DNA of 64,000 bases from Ferrovibrio sp046297595 (lineage in GTDB: Bacteria; Pseudomonadota; Alphaproteobacteria; Ferrovibrionales; Ferrovibrionaceae): assembly GCF_046297595.1 (NCBI RefSeq), contig NZ_JBKBHT010000003.1, forward strand, positions 310,001 to 374,000. The letters run 5' to 3'. Below the pieces are notes generated by a model that searched no databases, was not told the DNA's origin, and was given only the letters and a program-made list of their open reading frames with translations. Shown in pieces: positions 24,324-32,441 of the stretch. Made by a program: the position numbers and the translations under genes. Numbering within the stretch: position 1 is the first letter of the stretch; every line of letters starts with the position of its first letter.

Positions 24324-25733
24324 ATGACCGCGCCCCGCACCCTGTATGACAAGATCTGGGACAGCCACCTCGTCGACATCGATGCCGAGGGCAACGGCCT
24401 GCTCTATATCGACCTGCACCTGGTGCATGAAGTCACTTCGCCGCAGGCTTTCGCCGGCCTGAAGGCCGCGGGCCGCAAGGTGCGCCGCCCCGACCGCACC
24501 GTGGCGGTGCCCGACCACAACGTGCCGACCACGCCCGACCGCGCCCAGTTCGTGTTCGAGGACGAGGAGGCCCGCATCCAGGTCGAGACGCTGGACCGCA
24601 ACGCCCGCGAATTCGGGGTCAACTACTACCCGATGAACGACATCAACCAGGGCATCGTGCATATCGTCGGGCCTGAGCAGGGTTACACCCAGCCGGGCAT
24701 GACCATCGTGTGCGGCGACAGCCACACCTCCACCCATGGCGCCTTCGGCAGCCTGGCCTTCGGCATCGGCACCTCGGAGGTCGAGCATGTGCTGGCCACC
24801 CAGACCCTGCCGCAGCGCAAGGCCAAGAACATGAAGATCAACATCGACGGCCAGCTTGGCCCCGGTGTGACCGCCAAGGACATCATCCTCGCCATCATTG
24901 GCAAGATCGGCACCGCCGGCGGCACCGGCTATGTGATGGAATATACCGGCAGCGCCATCCGTGCCCTTTCCATGGAAGGCCGCATGACGGTATGCAACAT
25001 GTCGATCGAGGCCGGCGCCCGCGCGGGTCTGATCGCTCCCGACGAAAAGACCTTCGAATATGTGAAGGGCAAACCCCATGCGCCCAAGGGCGCGGCGTTT
25101 GAGCAGGCGCTGGCCTGGTGGAAAACCCTGCCCTCCGATCCGGGCGCGCATTACGACACCGTGGTCGAGCTGAAGGCCGAGGATATCGCGCCGCATATCA
25201 CCTGGGGCACCAGCCCGCAGGACGTGGCGCCGATCACCGGCGTGGTGCCGAACCCCGCCGATGTGAAGGACGAGCAGAAACGCGCGGCGCTGGAGCGCGC
25301 GCTGAACTACATGGGCCTGAAGGCCGGCGAGAAGCTGGATACCGTGCCGATCCAGCGCGTGTTCATCGGTTCCTGCACCAATGGCCGCATCGAGGACCTT
25401 CGGGCTGCCGCCGCAATCGCCAAGGGCCGAAAGGTGGCCGCCGGCGTGCAGGCCATGGTGGTGCCGGGTTCCGGCCTGGTGAAGCATCAGGCCGAGGAAG
25501 AGGGCCTGGACAAGATCTTCGTCGCGGCCGGCTTCGAGTGGCGCGAGCCGGGCTGCTCGATGTGCCTGGCGATGAATGCCGACAAGCTGAAGCCCGAGGA
25601 GCGCTGCGCCTCCACCTCGAACCGCAATTTCGAGGGCCGCCAGGGCGCGCGCGGCCGCACCCATCTGATGAGCCCGGCGATGGCGGCAGCCGCAGCCATT
25701 GCCGGCAAGCTGGCCGACGTGCGCAAGATTTAA
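24324..25733 (+). CDS. leuC: 3-isopropylmalate dehydratase large subunit
   Basis: LeuC with LeuD isomerises 2-isopropylmalate to 3-isopropylmalate in leucine synthesis, using a [4Fe-4S] cluster. From ATG 24324 the protein is 469 residues, MTAPRTLYDKIWDSHLV. Motifs include VPDHNVPTT, CGDSHTSTHGAFG and the cluster cysteines in VFIGSCTNGRIEDLR and CSMCLAMN. The C-terminus STSNRNFEGRQG...LMSPAMAAAAAIAGKL is also typical. leuD follows after 17 bases. The longer open frame from 24246 includes untranslated leader. Confidence 0.97.
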   Translation: MTAPRTLYDKIWDSHLVDIDAEGNGLLYIDLHLVHEVTSPQAFAGLKAAGRKVRRPDRTVAVPDHNVPTTPDRAQFVFEDEEARIQVETLDRNAREFGVNYYPMNDINQGIVHIVGPEQGYTQPGMTIVCGDSHTSTHGAFGSLAFGIGTSEVEHVLATQTLPQRKAKNMKINIDGQLGPGVTAKDIILAIIGKIGTAGGTGYVMEYTGSAIRALSMEGRMTVCNMSIEAGARAGLIAPDEKTFEYVKGKPHAPKGAAFEQALAWWKTLPSDPGAHYDTVVELKAEDIAPHITWGTSPQDVAPITGVVPNPADVKDEQKRAALERALNYMGLKAGEKLDTVPIQRVFIGSCTNGRIEDLRAAAAIAKGRKVAAGVQAMVVPGSGLVKHQAEEEGLDKIFVAAGFEWREPGCSMCLAMNADKLKPEERCASTSNRNFEGRQGARGRTHLMSPAMAAAAAIAGKLADVRKI

Positions 25734-25750
25734 GGGGCAGGAGAAGACCA

Positions 25751-26374
25751 ATGGACAAGTTCACCACACTGACCGCCGTTGCCGCCCCGCTGCCGATGAT
25801 CAACGTCGATACCGACATGATCATCCCCAAGCAGTTCCTGAAGACCGTGGAGCGCACCGGGCTGGCCAAAGGCCTGTTCTTCGAACTACGCGAGACGCCG
25901 GACGGCAAGCCTGTAGCCGATTTCTTCATGAATCAGGCGCAATACAAGGGCGCGCAGATCCTGGTGGCCGGCGACAATTTCGGCTGCGGCTCAAGCCGCG
26001 AGCATGCGCCTTGGGCGCTGCTGGATTACGGCATCCGCTGCGTGATCGCGCCGTCGTTTGCCGATATCTTCTACAACAACTGCTTCCAGAACGGCATCCT
26101 GCCGATCAAGCTGCCGCAGGCCGATGTGGACAAGCTGATGGACGATGCCAAGCGCGGCCAGAATGCCCGCGTCACCGTCGATCTGGAAAAACAGGAGATC
26201 AAGGGCCCCGATGGCGGCACCATCAAGTTCGAGATCGACGCCCACAAGAAGCACTGCCTGCTGAACGGCCTGGACAATATCGGGCTGACGCTGGAGAAGA
26301 AGTCGAAAATCGACGCCTTCGAAAGCAAGCAGCATGGCACCCAGCCCTGGCTCTATGCCCAGGTGGGGCGGTAA
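25751..26374 (+). CDS. leuD: 3-isopropylmalate dehydratase small subunit
   Basis: LeuD is the swivelling-domain partner of LeuC. The 207-residue protein shows AAPLPMINVDTDMIIPKQFLKT, GDNFGCGSSREHAPWALLDYGIRCVIAPSFADIFYNNCFQNGILPI and the C-terminal DNIGLTLEKKSKIDAFE, all standard. It starts 17 bases after leuC; a palindromic repeat separates it from leuB, so the leuB transcript may be processed or attenuated relative to leuCD. Confidence 0.97.
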   Translation: MDKFTTLTAVAAPLPMINVDTDMIIPKQFLKTVERTGLAKGLFFELRETPDGKPVADFFMNQAQYKGAQILVAGDNFGCGSSREHAPWALLDYGIRCVIAPSFADIFYNNCFQNGILPIKLPQADVDKLMDDAKRGQNARVTVDLEKQEIKGPDGGTIKFEIDAHKKHCLLNGLDNIGLTLEKKSKIDAFESKQHGTQPWLYAQVGR

Positions 26375-26389
26375 GCACAACCACCAACT

Positions 26390-26453
26390 GTCACCCCGGC
26401 CTTGAGCCGGGGTCCCATTAAAAAATGGGATGCCGGGTCAGGCCCGGCATGAC
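26390..26453. repeat. Interspersed palindromic repeat, copy 2 (leuD-leuB gap)
   Basis: Three consecutive perfect stems: CCCCGGC-CTTGA-GCCGGGG, TCCCATT-AAAA-AATGGGA and TGCCGGG-TCAGG-CCCGGCA. Outer ends are GTCAC and ATGAC. The element lies inside the leuCD-B gene run and is related to copies 1, 3, 4 and 5. Confidence 0.8.
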
Positions 26454-26478
26454 GCATGAAGAACAGAGGAAAACTGAA

Positions 26479-27591
26479 ATGGCTTCCAACCGTACCATGC
26501 TGATGCTGCCCGGCGACGGGATCGGTCCCGAGGTGATGGGCGAAGTGCGCCGGGTGATCGAATGGATGGACAAGCGCCGGCATGTTTCCTTCGACGTGAA
26601 GGAAGACCTTGTGGGCGGCGCCGCCTATGACAAGCACGGCACGCCGCTGGCCGACAAGACCATGCAGGACGCGCTGGATTGCGGCGTGGTGCTGCTGGGC
26701 GCCGTGGGTGGCCCGAAATGGGACAACCTCTCCTTCGACAAGAAGCCCGAACGCGGCCTGCTGCGCCTGCGCAAGGAGATGGACCTGTTTGCCAACCTGC
26801 GCCCGGCGAAATGCTTCGACGCGCTGGTGGAAGCCAGCAGCCTGAAGCCGGAACTGGTGCGCGGGCTGGACATCATGATCGTGCGCGAGCTGACCGGCGG
26901 CGTCTATTTCGGCCAGCCGCGCGGTATCGAGACCCTGCCCAACGGCGAGCGTCGCGGCATCAACACCCAGGTCTACACGACGTCGGAAATCCGCCGCGTG
27001 GCGGCCGTGGCCTTCGAGCTGGCGCAGAAACGCGGCAACAAGGTCACCTCGCTGGAAAAGGCCAACGTGATGGAATCCGGCGTGCTGTGGCGCGAGGAAG
27101 TCACCAAGCTGCACCAGGAGAAGTACAAGGATGTGCAGCTCGAGCACATGTATGCCGATAACGGCGCCATGCAGCTGGTGCGCAACCCGAAGCAGTTCGA
27201 CGTGATGGTGACCGACAACCTGTTCGGCGACATCCTGTCGGACGAAGCCGCGATGCTGACCGGTTCGCTCGGCATGCTGCCCTCGGCCTCGATCGGCGCC
27301 GCCGATCCGGCCACCGGCCGCCGCATGGCCCTGTTCGAGCCGGTGCACGGCTCGGCGCCCGACATCGCCGGCAAGGGCGTGGCCAATCCGCTCGCCACCA
27401 TCCAGAGTTTTTCGATGGCCCTACGCTATGCCTATGATCTCGGCAACGATGCCGACCTGATCGATAAGGCGGCCGAGAACGTGCTGAAGAGCGGCGTGCG
27501 CACCGCCGACCTCGGCGGCGGCTCCGCCAAGGTCGGCACCAGCGGCATGGGCGACGCCCTGCTCAAGGAGCTCGACAAGCTGGCGGCGTAA
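26479..27591 (+). CDS. leuB: 3-isopropylmalate dehydrogenase
   Basis: LeuB oxidatively decarboxylates 3-isopropylmalate to 2-ketoisocaproate with NAD. From ATG 26479 it is 370 residues. MLMLPGDGIGPEVMGEVRRV is the N-terminal signature, followed by GAVGGPKWDN, the substrate arginines (LLRLRKEMDLFANLRP, REL TGGVYFG) and DNLFGDILSDEAAMLTGSLGMLPSAS. The NAD segment is EPVHGSAPDIAGKGVANPLATIQS. The frame is open into the upstream repeat but starts here after AGGAAAACTGAA. A terminator and repeat copy 3 follow. Confidence 0.97.
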   Translation: MASNRTMLMLPGDGIGPEVMGEVRRVIEWMDKRRHVSFDVKEDLVGGAAYDKHGTPLADKTMQDALDCGVVLLGAVGGPKWDNLSFDKKPERGLLRLRKEMDLFANLRPAKCFDALVEASSLKPELVRGLDIMIVRELTGGVYFGQPRGIETLPNGERRGINTQVYTTSEIRRVAAVAFELAQKRGNKVTSLEKANVMESGVLWREEVTKLHQEKYKDVQLEHMYADNGAMQLVRNPKQFDVMVTDNLFGDILSDEAAMLTGSLGMLPSASIGAADPATGRRMALFEPVHGSAPDIAGKGVANPLATIQSFSMALRYAYDLGNDADLIDKAAENVLKSGVRTADLGGGSAKVGTSGMGDALLKELDKLAA

Positions 27592-27602
27592 AAAGAAAAG
27601 AC

Positions 27603-27683
27603 CGTCATGCCCGACCTTGTGCCGGGCATCCACGTTTTAATTAAAAAAACTCGTGGACCCTCGGACCAAGTCCGAGGGTGACG
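27603..27683. repeat. Interspersed palindromic repeat, copy 3
   Basis: It begins CGTCATGCCCG and ends GAGGGTGACG. Inner arms include TGCCCG..../CGGGCA, CCACG/CGTGG around an A/T-rich centre, and CCCTCGGA-CCAAG-TCCGAGGG. It lies directly after leuB and just before a terminator. It shares its left half almost exactly with copy 4. Confidence 0.75.
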
Positions 27684-27694
27684 ATTGTGATTGG

Positions 27695-27720
27695 AGGCCG
27701 GGCGTTATCCCGGCCTTTTT
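27695..27720 (+). terminator. Rho-independent terminator after leuB
   Basis: AGGCCGGG (27695-27702), loop CGTTAT, CCCGGCCT (27709-27716), followed by further T residues. It closes the leuCDB transcript after repeat copy 3. Confidence 0.8.
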
Positions 27721-27789
27721 CATGACAACCCCTTGCCTTCGTCGCGCGATGGCGCAACTCTTGCCGCCGTTACCGGGGAGAGCAAGACC

Positions 27790-28407
27790 ATGATGACGCT
27801 GATCGGCCGCAACCTGTCGCCCTATACGCGCCGCGTGGCGATTGCCATGACCATGCTGGACGTGCCGCATGCGCGCGAATACCTCTCGGTGACCGTCGAT
27901 CCGGATCGTGGACTTGAGATCAACCCGGTCGGCCGCGTGCCGGCCCTGCAGCTGGAAGACGGCGACACGCTGATCGAATCCGGCGCGATCCTCGACTACC
28001 TGATGGACCTTGTCGGCCCGGCGAAAAGCCTGATCCCGCCGCACGGCAAGGCGCGGCGCGACTGCCTGCAACTCATGGCCGTGGCCAGCGGCGTGCTGGA
28101 CAAGTCGGTGAACGCGATCTATGAGATGCGCCGCCGCCCGGCGGATAAAATCCATGAGCCATGGCGCCAGCATCTGCTGCGCCAGGCCAGCGGCGGACTG
28201 GCGGCGCTGGAACAGCGGCCGCAGAATCCCTGGCTGCAGGGCGATCATCTGACCATGGCCGACATCACCGCTGCCGTGACGGTGACCTTCCTGCAGGCCA
28301 TGCTGCCCGACCTGATCGGCAGCGGCCTGTATCCGAAGCTGCACGAGCTCACCGCCCGCGCCGAGGCCCTGCCGGCCTTCCAGGCGCATAAGCTGGAAAC
28401 GCCCTGA
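27790..28407 (+). CDS. Glutathione S-transferase family protein
   Basis: From ATG 27790 the 205-residue protein opens MMTLIGRNLSPYTRRVAIAM with the thioredoxin-fold active site LSPYTRRV. It continues with NPVGRVPALQLEDGDTLIESGAILDYL (cis-Pro VPAL and ESGAI) and the C-domain WLQGDHLTMADITAAVTVTFL. Length and motifs match GSTs of the YibF/stringent-starvation-like branch. ATG 27793 is an alternative. The substrate is unknown. It is separated from leuB by a terminator and so is its own unit. Confidence 0.9.
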   Translation: MMTLIGRNLSPYTRRVAIAMTMLDVPHAREYLSVTVDPDRGLEINPVGRVPALQLEDGDTLIESGAILDYLMDLVGPAKSLIPPHGKARRDCLQLMAVASGVLDKSVNAIYEMRRRPADKIHEPWRQHLLRQASGGLAALEQRPQNPWLQGDHLTMADITAAVTVTFLQAMLPDLIGSGLYPKLHELTARAEALPAFQAHKLETP

Positions 28408-28408
28408 T

Positions 28409-28912
28409 CTAGCCGCGCAGCGGCAGCGTCGCTTCAATCCGGATCGCGCCGTTTTCCAGATTCAGCAGCTCCAGTGCCGCGATGCGCCCGCGCAGGGGCT
28501 GCTGCATCTCGCCTATCTGCCGCAGCAGGGCCTTGGCCGAAAACACCGCGCCGAAGCGGGCCAGCGTGACATGCGGCCGGTACTCGCCCTCGCCGCCCAG
28601 GGCGCGATACAGCGCCGTGAGCGGCGCGGCGGAAACATCGTCGGCCAGCAGCACGGCGAGATGGCGGTATTTGGGATTGAAGGGATCGTCCATGCGCTCC
28701 AGACGGTCGAAGGCAACATCGAAGGGCGCGGTGACGGCGGCGACGCTTTCCACATGGCCGGCGAACCAGGCGGCATCGGCCGGCCGGTGCGGGAAGCTTA
28801 GCGTGACATGGGCGGCGACACGGGCATGCTGCGGATCGTGGCTCTGCCGGATCGCATCGATCCAGGCGGCATCACTGGGTGAAAATTCCGGTATCGCAAT
28901 CACGGCATACAT
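28409..28912 (-). CDS. 2'-5' RNA ligase family (2H phosphoesterase) protein
   Basis: The 167-residue protein carries two H-x-T motifs (AAHVTLSFPHR and RPHVTLARFG) about 85 residues apart, the catalytic pair of the 2H phosphoesterase superfamily, in the 2'-5' RNA ligase-like branch. Such proteins act on 2',3'-cyclic or 2'-5' phosphodiester bonds; the natural substrate here is unknown. It is convergent with the GST gene, with one base between stop codons, and divergent from the LysE exporter with about 70 bases between. Confidence 0.87.
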   Translation of the reverse strand: MYAVIAIPEFSPSDAAWIDAIRQSHDPQHARVAAHVTLSFPHRPADAAWFAGHVESVAAVTAPFDVAFDRLERMDDPFNPKYRHLAVLLADDVSAAPLTALYRALGGEGEYRPHVTLARFGAVFSAKALLRQIGEMQQPLRGRIAALELLNLENGAIRIEATLPLRG

Positions 28913-28982
28913 AACGAAATCCTATGGCGTGTATCGAGACTGGCATATTCCGCCGGCCGGCGCGATCCGCTAGGCTGAAACC

Positions 28983-29618
28983 ATGCCGCTCTCGCTCTAT
29001 CTCGCTGCCGCCATTGCCGGCGCCGCCTATACCCTCACCCCCGGTCCGGCTTTCCTTGCCCTGCTGGGCATCGGCGCGGGGCAGGGCCGCGTGGCGGGCC
29101 TGAAATTCCTGGCCGGCCATTTCGCGGGCGACATCGTCTGGGCCACGCTGGCGCTCACCGCCATCATCGGCTCGGCCAGCCTCGGCACGCTGGTCTTCGA
29201 CATCCTGGGTTTCATCTGCGGCGCCTATCTGCTGCTGCTCGGCTGGCGCGCCGTGACGGTGCAGCGGCGCGATGACGGAAACCTGAGCACCGAGGTCACG
29301 CAGCCTTTGCGGCGCGGGCTGGCCTTCGGCATCACCAATCCGAAGAGTTATGCCGTGGCGATCGCCATGTTCACGGCCCTGCTGGCGGCCCATGCCGGCG
29401 CGTTGACCTGGGCCAGTCTGCCGCCCCTGCTGCTGGCGGCCTGCGCCGGCTTCGTGATCGGCGACGCGATCCTGGTCTGGGTGATCGGGGCCGCGCCGGT
29501 GCGCCGGCTCTATCGCCGCCACGAACTCTGGGTGACGCGGATTTCCGGCGTGATCTTTTTAGGCTTCGGCCTGCAGGCGCTGTGGCAATCAACGCCGGGG
29601 CTGCTGCGGCGGGCGTGA
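28983..29618 (+). CDS. LysE family amino-acid exporter
   Basis: This 211-residue inner-membrane protein has about six hydrophobic helices. It begins YLAAAIAGAAYTLTPGPAFLALLGIGAGQGRVAGLKFLAGHF, with the LysE/RhtB TPGPAFL signature. RGLAFGITNPKSYAVAIAMFTALL (NPK motif) and RISGVIFLGFGLQAL-like C-terminal sequence follow. Members export basic or neutral amino acids. There is no adjacent LysG-like regulator. Confidence 0.92.
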   Translation: MPLSLYLAAAIAGAAYTLTPGPAFLALLGIGAGQGRVAGLKFLAGHFAGDIVWATLALTAIIGSASLGTLVFDILGFICGAYLLLLGWRAVTVQRRDDGNLSTEVTQPLRRGLAFGITNPKSYAVAIAMFTALLAAHAGALTWASLPPLLLAACAGFVIGDAILVWVIGAAPVRRLYRRHELWVTRISGVIFLGFGLQALWQSTPGLLRRA

Positions 29619-29628
29619 TTCCCTAGCC

Positions 29629-29711
29629 CGTCATGCCCGGCCCTGTGCCGGGCATCCACGTCTTGTTTTACAAGAAACTCGTGGATGGCGGGGCCAAGCC
29701 CGGCCATGACG
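29629..29711. repeat. Interspersed palindromic repeat, copy 4
   Basis: It begins CGTCATGCCCGGCCCTGTGC and ends GCCCGGCCATGACG. Stems include TGCCCGG-CCCTGTG-CCGGGCA, ATCCACG pairing with CGTGGAT around an A/T-rich hairpin (CTTGTTTTACAAG), and GGGGCCAAGCCC. Its left half matches copy 3. It lies between convergent lysE-like and isomerase genes and may serve as a bidirectional terminator. Confidence 0.8.
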
Positions 29712-29732
29712 AAAAGAATAGTGAAGCTTGCC

Positions 29733-30338
29733 TCAGCCGCGCCTCAGCGCCTCGCGCACCAGTGGCAGGCGGTCGTTGCCGAAAAACATCTCGCCGTTCA
29801 CGAACAGCGTAGGTGAGCCGAAGCCGCCGCGCGCGATCAGTTCGTCGGTGTTTTTCTTGAGCTGTTCTTTCACGCCGGGTTCGGTGATCGCCTGCGCCAG
29901 GCGCGCGGGATCGAGGCCAGCACGCCGCGCCGCTTCGGCCACCACGTCGTCCTGGCTGATATCGCGATCCTCGCTCCAGTAGAGTTCGAAGAAAGCCAAC
30001 GCCAGCGGAACCTCTTTCCCGAACTGCTTGGCCCAGAGCAGGGCGCGCAGGGCCTTCACCGGATTGACCGGAAAGACTTTCGGCGGAAACACGATCTTCA
30101 CGCCGGCCAGCCGCGCCCAGGCCTGCATATCCTTGCGTGTCCACTCATCGCGCGCCGGCACCGGATTCTCGCGCATGCGATACATGGTGGGATTCACCGT
30201 GTTGAACACGCCGCCCACCAGAAACGGCCGCCAGAGGATTTCGGCACCCTCTTCCTTCGCCAGCGTCTGCACGTTGACGAAACACAGATACGTCCAGGGC
30301 GAGGAGACGTCGTAGAAGACCTCGATCTGCTTGCTCAT
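29733..30338 (-). CDS. 2-hydroxychromene-2-carboxylate isomerase / DsbA family
   Basis: This 201-residue kappa-class GST-like protein opens MSKQIEVFYDVSSPWTYLCF. The active-site Ser lies in DVSSPWTYL, where DsbA would have CxxC. FLVGGVFNTVNPTMYRM, FPVNPVKALRALLWAK, WSEDRDISQDDVVAEAARRAGLD and GSPTLFVNGEMFFGNDRL follow. It uses glutathione for isomerisation of chromene carboxylates or related compounds. It is the last gene of a minus-strand run (NTF2-like, TetR, GST, this gene), five bases after the GST gene. Confidence 0.9.
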   Translation of the reverse strand: MSKQIEVFYDVSSPWTYLCFVNVQTLAKEEGAEILWRPFLVGGVFNTVNPTMYRMRENPVPARDEWTRKDMQAWARLAGVKIVFPPKVFPVNPVKALRALLWAKQFGKEVPLALAFFELYWSEDRDISQDDVVAEAARRAGLDPARLAQAITEPGVKEQLKKNTDELIARGGFGSPTLFVNGEMFFGNDRLPLVREALRRG

Positions 30339-30343
30339 AACGC

Positions 30344-31264
30344 TTATCCTTTATGCGGCACGAGGATAAAGCCGGCGCGCGGGAAATGCACCTGCACCTC
30401 GCCGGTTTCTTCCGAGGCCCGACGGATGGTGATGCTCTGGGCATCCAGCGCCACCAGTTGCCCCACCACCGGATCGCGGCCGGTATCGTCGGGCGTGACG
30501 CTGACGGTGTCGTTCAGGCTGAGGCCCAGCGCATTGGGCGCCACGCCGTTTGGCATCGCCATCGGCTGCGCCTGCGCGGCAATGGCCAGAGCCTCCTTGC
30601 CGTCCATCTCGCTGACCGTGCCGTGGCCGAAGCCCTTCATGCGGTCGGCCCAGGCATTCAGCTTCGCGTAATCGGCCACGGCATCCGATTTGGCGCGGTC
30701 GCGCACGAACCATACGCCATGATAGACGGCAAGATCGGCCAGGCTGGGCGCATCGCCGAACAGGAAGGCGCGGCCATCGTTCAGCGCCTCTTCCACCCAG
30801 CCGAGATGGGCGCGCAAAGGCCCGTGCATCACGGCCGACTGGCGTTTGAGCTTGGTGCGGTCGATCGGGCGGCCGGAGAATTTGGCGCGGTCTTCCAGGA
30901 AGGCATCGGGCATCTGCTCGCCCATGATGCCGAAGGCAATGGCCACGCAGGCGGAGAAAAGCTGGTGATCGGCCCAGTAGGCGACGCCCTCGGCCAGGCC
31001 TTTAGCCAGGCCGGGGAACAAAGTGGGCTGCGGATGGCGGCGTTCGATCTCGCGCAGGATAACCTGAGTGTCGCAGAAGATGTCGGCGCCGATCTGCATC
31101 ACCGGCGTCTTGCGGTAGCCGCCGGTGAGCGGCGTCAGGTCGGGCTTGGGCATCATCGGCGGGATTTTCACCGAACGCCAGGCGATCTGCTTGATACCGA
31201 AGGCGACGCGTACTTTTTCCGAAAACGGCGAGGTGCCGTAATGATGCAGGATCGGACCCGACAT
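30344..31264 (-). CDS. Glutathione S-transferase with C-terminal beta-rich extension
   Basis: This 306-residue protein is longer than usual GSTs. The N-domain (residues 1-80) has YGTSPFSEKVRVAFGIKQIAW and TGGYRKTPVMQIGADIFCDTQVILREIERR. The helical C-domain (about 90-215) includes FLFGDAPSLADLAVYHGVWF. About 80 further residues form a beta-like module (LGLSLNDTVSVTPDDTGRD, GQLVALDAQSITIRRASEETGEVQVHFPRAGFILV). Members of this long subgroup occur in alphaproteobacteria but are uncharacterised. It lies 51 bases after tetR and 5 bases before the isomerase. Confidence 0.88.
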   Translation of the reverse strand: MSGPILHHYGTSPFSEKVRVAFGIKQIAWRSVKIPPMMPKPDLTPLTGGYRKTPVMQIGADIFCDTQVILREIERRHPQPTLFPGLAKGLAEGVAYWADHQLFSACVAIAFGIMGEQMPDAFLEDRAKFSGRPIDRTKLKRQSAVMHGPLRAHLGWVEEALNDGRAFLFGDAPSLADLAVYHGVWFVRDRAKSDAVADYAKLNAWADRMKGFGHGTVSEMDGKEALAIAAQAQPMAMPNGVAPNALGLSLNDTVSVTPDDTGRDPVVGQLVALDAQSITIRRASEETGEVQVHFPRAGFILVPHKG

Positions 31265-31315
31265 TGTGTTTTCCTCCCGGACTATGCCGGGGAGATTAAG
31301 GGCGTTGCCGCAGCG

Positions 31316-31876
31316 TCAGGCAAGCGCGGCCTTCAGCCGGGCGCGCATTTCCTGGATCTGCCGCGTGAACACGGCCGGATCGTTTAGCGCGCGGCTTAAA
31401 ATCAGCGCGCCTTGGATGCCAGCCACGGCGGTTTCGGCCAGGACGCGGGCATCCGCCGCGCCGCCCTTGTGCAGCGCCGCCGCCAGCGCCTCAATCCAGC
31501 GGAGGAAATAATCCTGCACACGGGAAGCGAAACGGTCGCGCGTGACATCCAGGGCGAAGGCGCCGACCAGGCAGATGCGCCGGCCGGAGCGGAAATAGGC
31601 GTCCACCGCATCGAACATGGCCGTTATCGCTGCACGCGGGTCGTCTGAATCGCGCAGCGGCGCATAGACCTGCGTTTCGAACCAGCCATCGATATGGGCC
31701 AGCACCTCTTCGCCCATCTGGTCCTTGCCGCCGGGGAAGTGGTTATACAGGCTGCCCTTGCCCAGCCCCGTGGCTTCGGTGATTGCGCTCAAAGACGCGC
31801 CGGCGAAGCCGTGTTCGCGGAACACCTCGGCGATGCGGGCGATGGCGTCTTCGCGGCTGAGCAGGGCGGCGGGCAT
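31316..31876 (-). CDS. TetR/AcrR family regulator
   Basis: From ATG 31876 the 186-residue repressor shows an N-terminal HTH: AIARIAEVFREHGFAGASLSAITEATGLGKGSLYNHFPGGKDQMGEEVL. Its ligand domain includes FRSGRRICLVGAFALDVTRD. The SLYNHFPGGKDQM pattern is typical of the LfrR/YcdC-like group linked to oxidoreductase and GST genes. It sits inside a co-directional cluster (NTF2-like upstream, GST and isomerase downstream). Its likely operator is the palindrome at 32442. The open frame extends upstream to 31972, but that part overlaps repeat copy 5. Confidence 0.92.
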   Translation of the reverse strand: MPAALLSREDAIARIAEVFREHGFAGASLSAITEATGLGKGSLYNHFPGGKDQMGEEVLAHIDGWFETQVYAPLRDSDDPRAAITAMFDAVDAYFRSGRRICLVGAFALDVTRDRFASRVQDYFLRWIEALAAALHKGGAADARVLAETAVAGIQGALILSRALNDPAVFTRQIQEMRARLKAALA

Positions 31877-31887
31877 CGTCTCTCCTT

Positions 31888-31949
31888 CGTCATGCCGGGC
31901 TTGACCCGGCATCCCATTAATGGGACCTCGGCTCAAGGCCGGGGTGACA
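31888..31949. repeat. Interspersed palindromic repeat, copy 5
   Basis: It begins CGTCATGCCGGGC and ends CCGGGGTGACA. Stems: TGCCGGG-CTTGA-CCCGGCA, TCCCATT-AATGGGA and CTCGGC/GCCGGG. Its internal stems are nearly those of copy 2 in reverse. It lies between the NTF2-like gene and tetR, so the two may be partly uncoupled. Confidence 0.8.
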
Positions 31950-31955
31950 AAAAAC

Positions 31956-32420
31956 TTAAAGCCCCAGCGCACTGAGCCCCGGATGATCGTCCGGGCGTCT
32001 GCCCAGCGGCCAGTGGAATTTTCGGTCGCTCTCCGCGATCCGCACGTCGTTGATGCTGGCCTCGCGACGCTCCATCAGGCCGTTCGCATCGAACTGCCAC
32101 TGCTCGTTGCCATGGCTGCGATACCACTGGCCGCTGTCGTCATGCCATTCATAGGCGAAGCGCACGGCGATGCGGTTCTCCGTGAAGGCCCAGACCTCCT
32201 TGATCAGGCGGTAATCCATCTCGCGCTGCCATTTGCGGGTCAGCAGCGCCCCGATCTCGGCCCGGCCGCGGATGAATTCCGCCCGGTTCCGCCATTGGCT
32301 GTCGGGGGTATAGGCCAGCGCCACCCGGGCCGGGTCGCGGCTGTTCCAGGCATCCTCGGCCATGCGGGCTTTCTGGGCGGCGGTTTCGGCGGTGAAGGGC
32401 GGCAGAGGCGGGCGGGACAT
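31956..32420 (-). CDS. DUF1348 / NTF2-like protein
   Basis: The 154-residue protein is an NTF2-fold DUF1348 member: AEDAWNSRDPARVALAYTPDSQWRNRAEFIRGRAEI, LTRKWQREMDYRLIKEVWAFTENRIAVRFAYEWHDDSGQWYRSHGNEQWQFDANGLM and RREASINDVRI. Members are small cytoplasmic proteins without a proven reaction. It heads the minus-strand cluster tetR, GST and isomerase, and an almost symmetric operator lies 22 bases upstream of its start. Confidence 0.9.
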   Translation of the reverse strand: MSRPPLPPFTAETAAQKARMAEDAWNSRDPARVALAYTPDSQWRNRAEFIRGRAEIGALLTRKWQREMDYRLIKEVWAFTENRIAVRFAYEWHDDSGQWYRSHGNEQWQFDANGLMERREASINDVRIAESDRKFHWPLGRRPDDHPGLSALGL

Positions 32421-32441
32421 GACTGGCTCCGGCTAAGAAGA

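Noticed and set aside
26390..31949. CRISPR-like array from the repeated palindromes
   Set aside because: Copies are kilobases apart, differ in length and have no regular spacers or cas genes.
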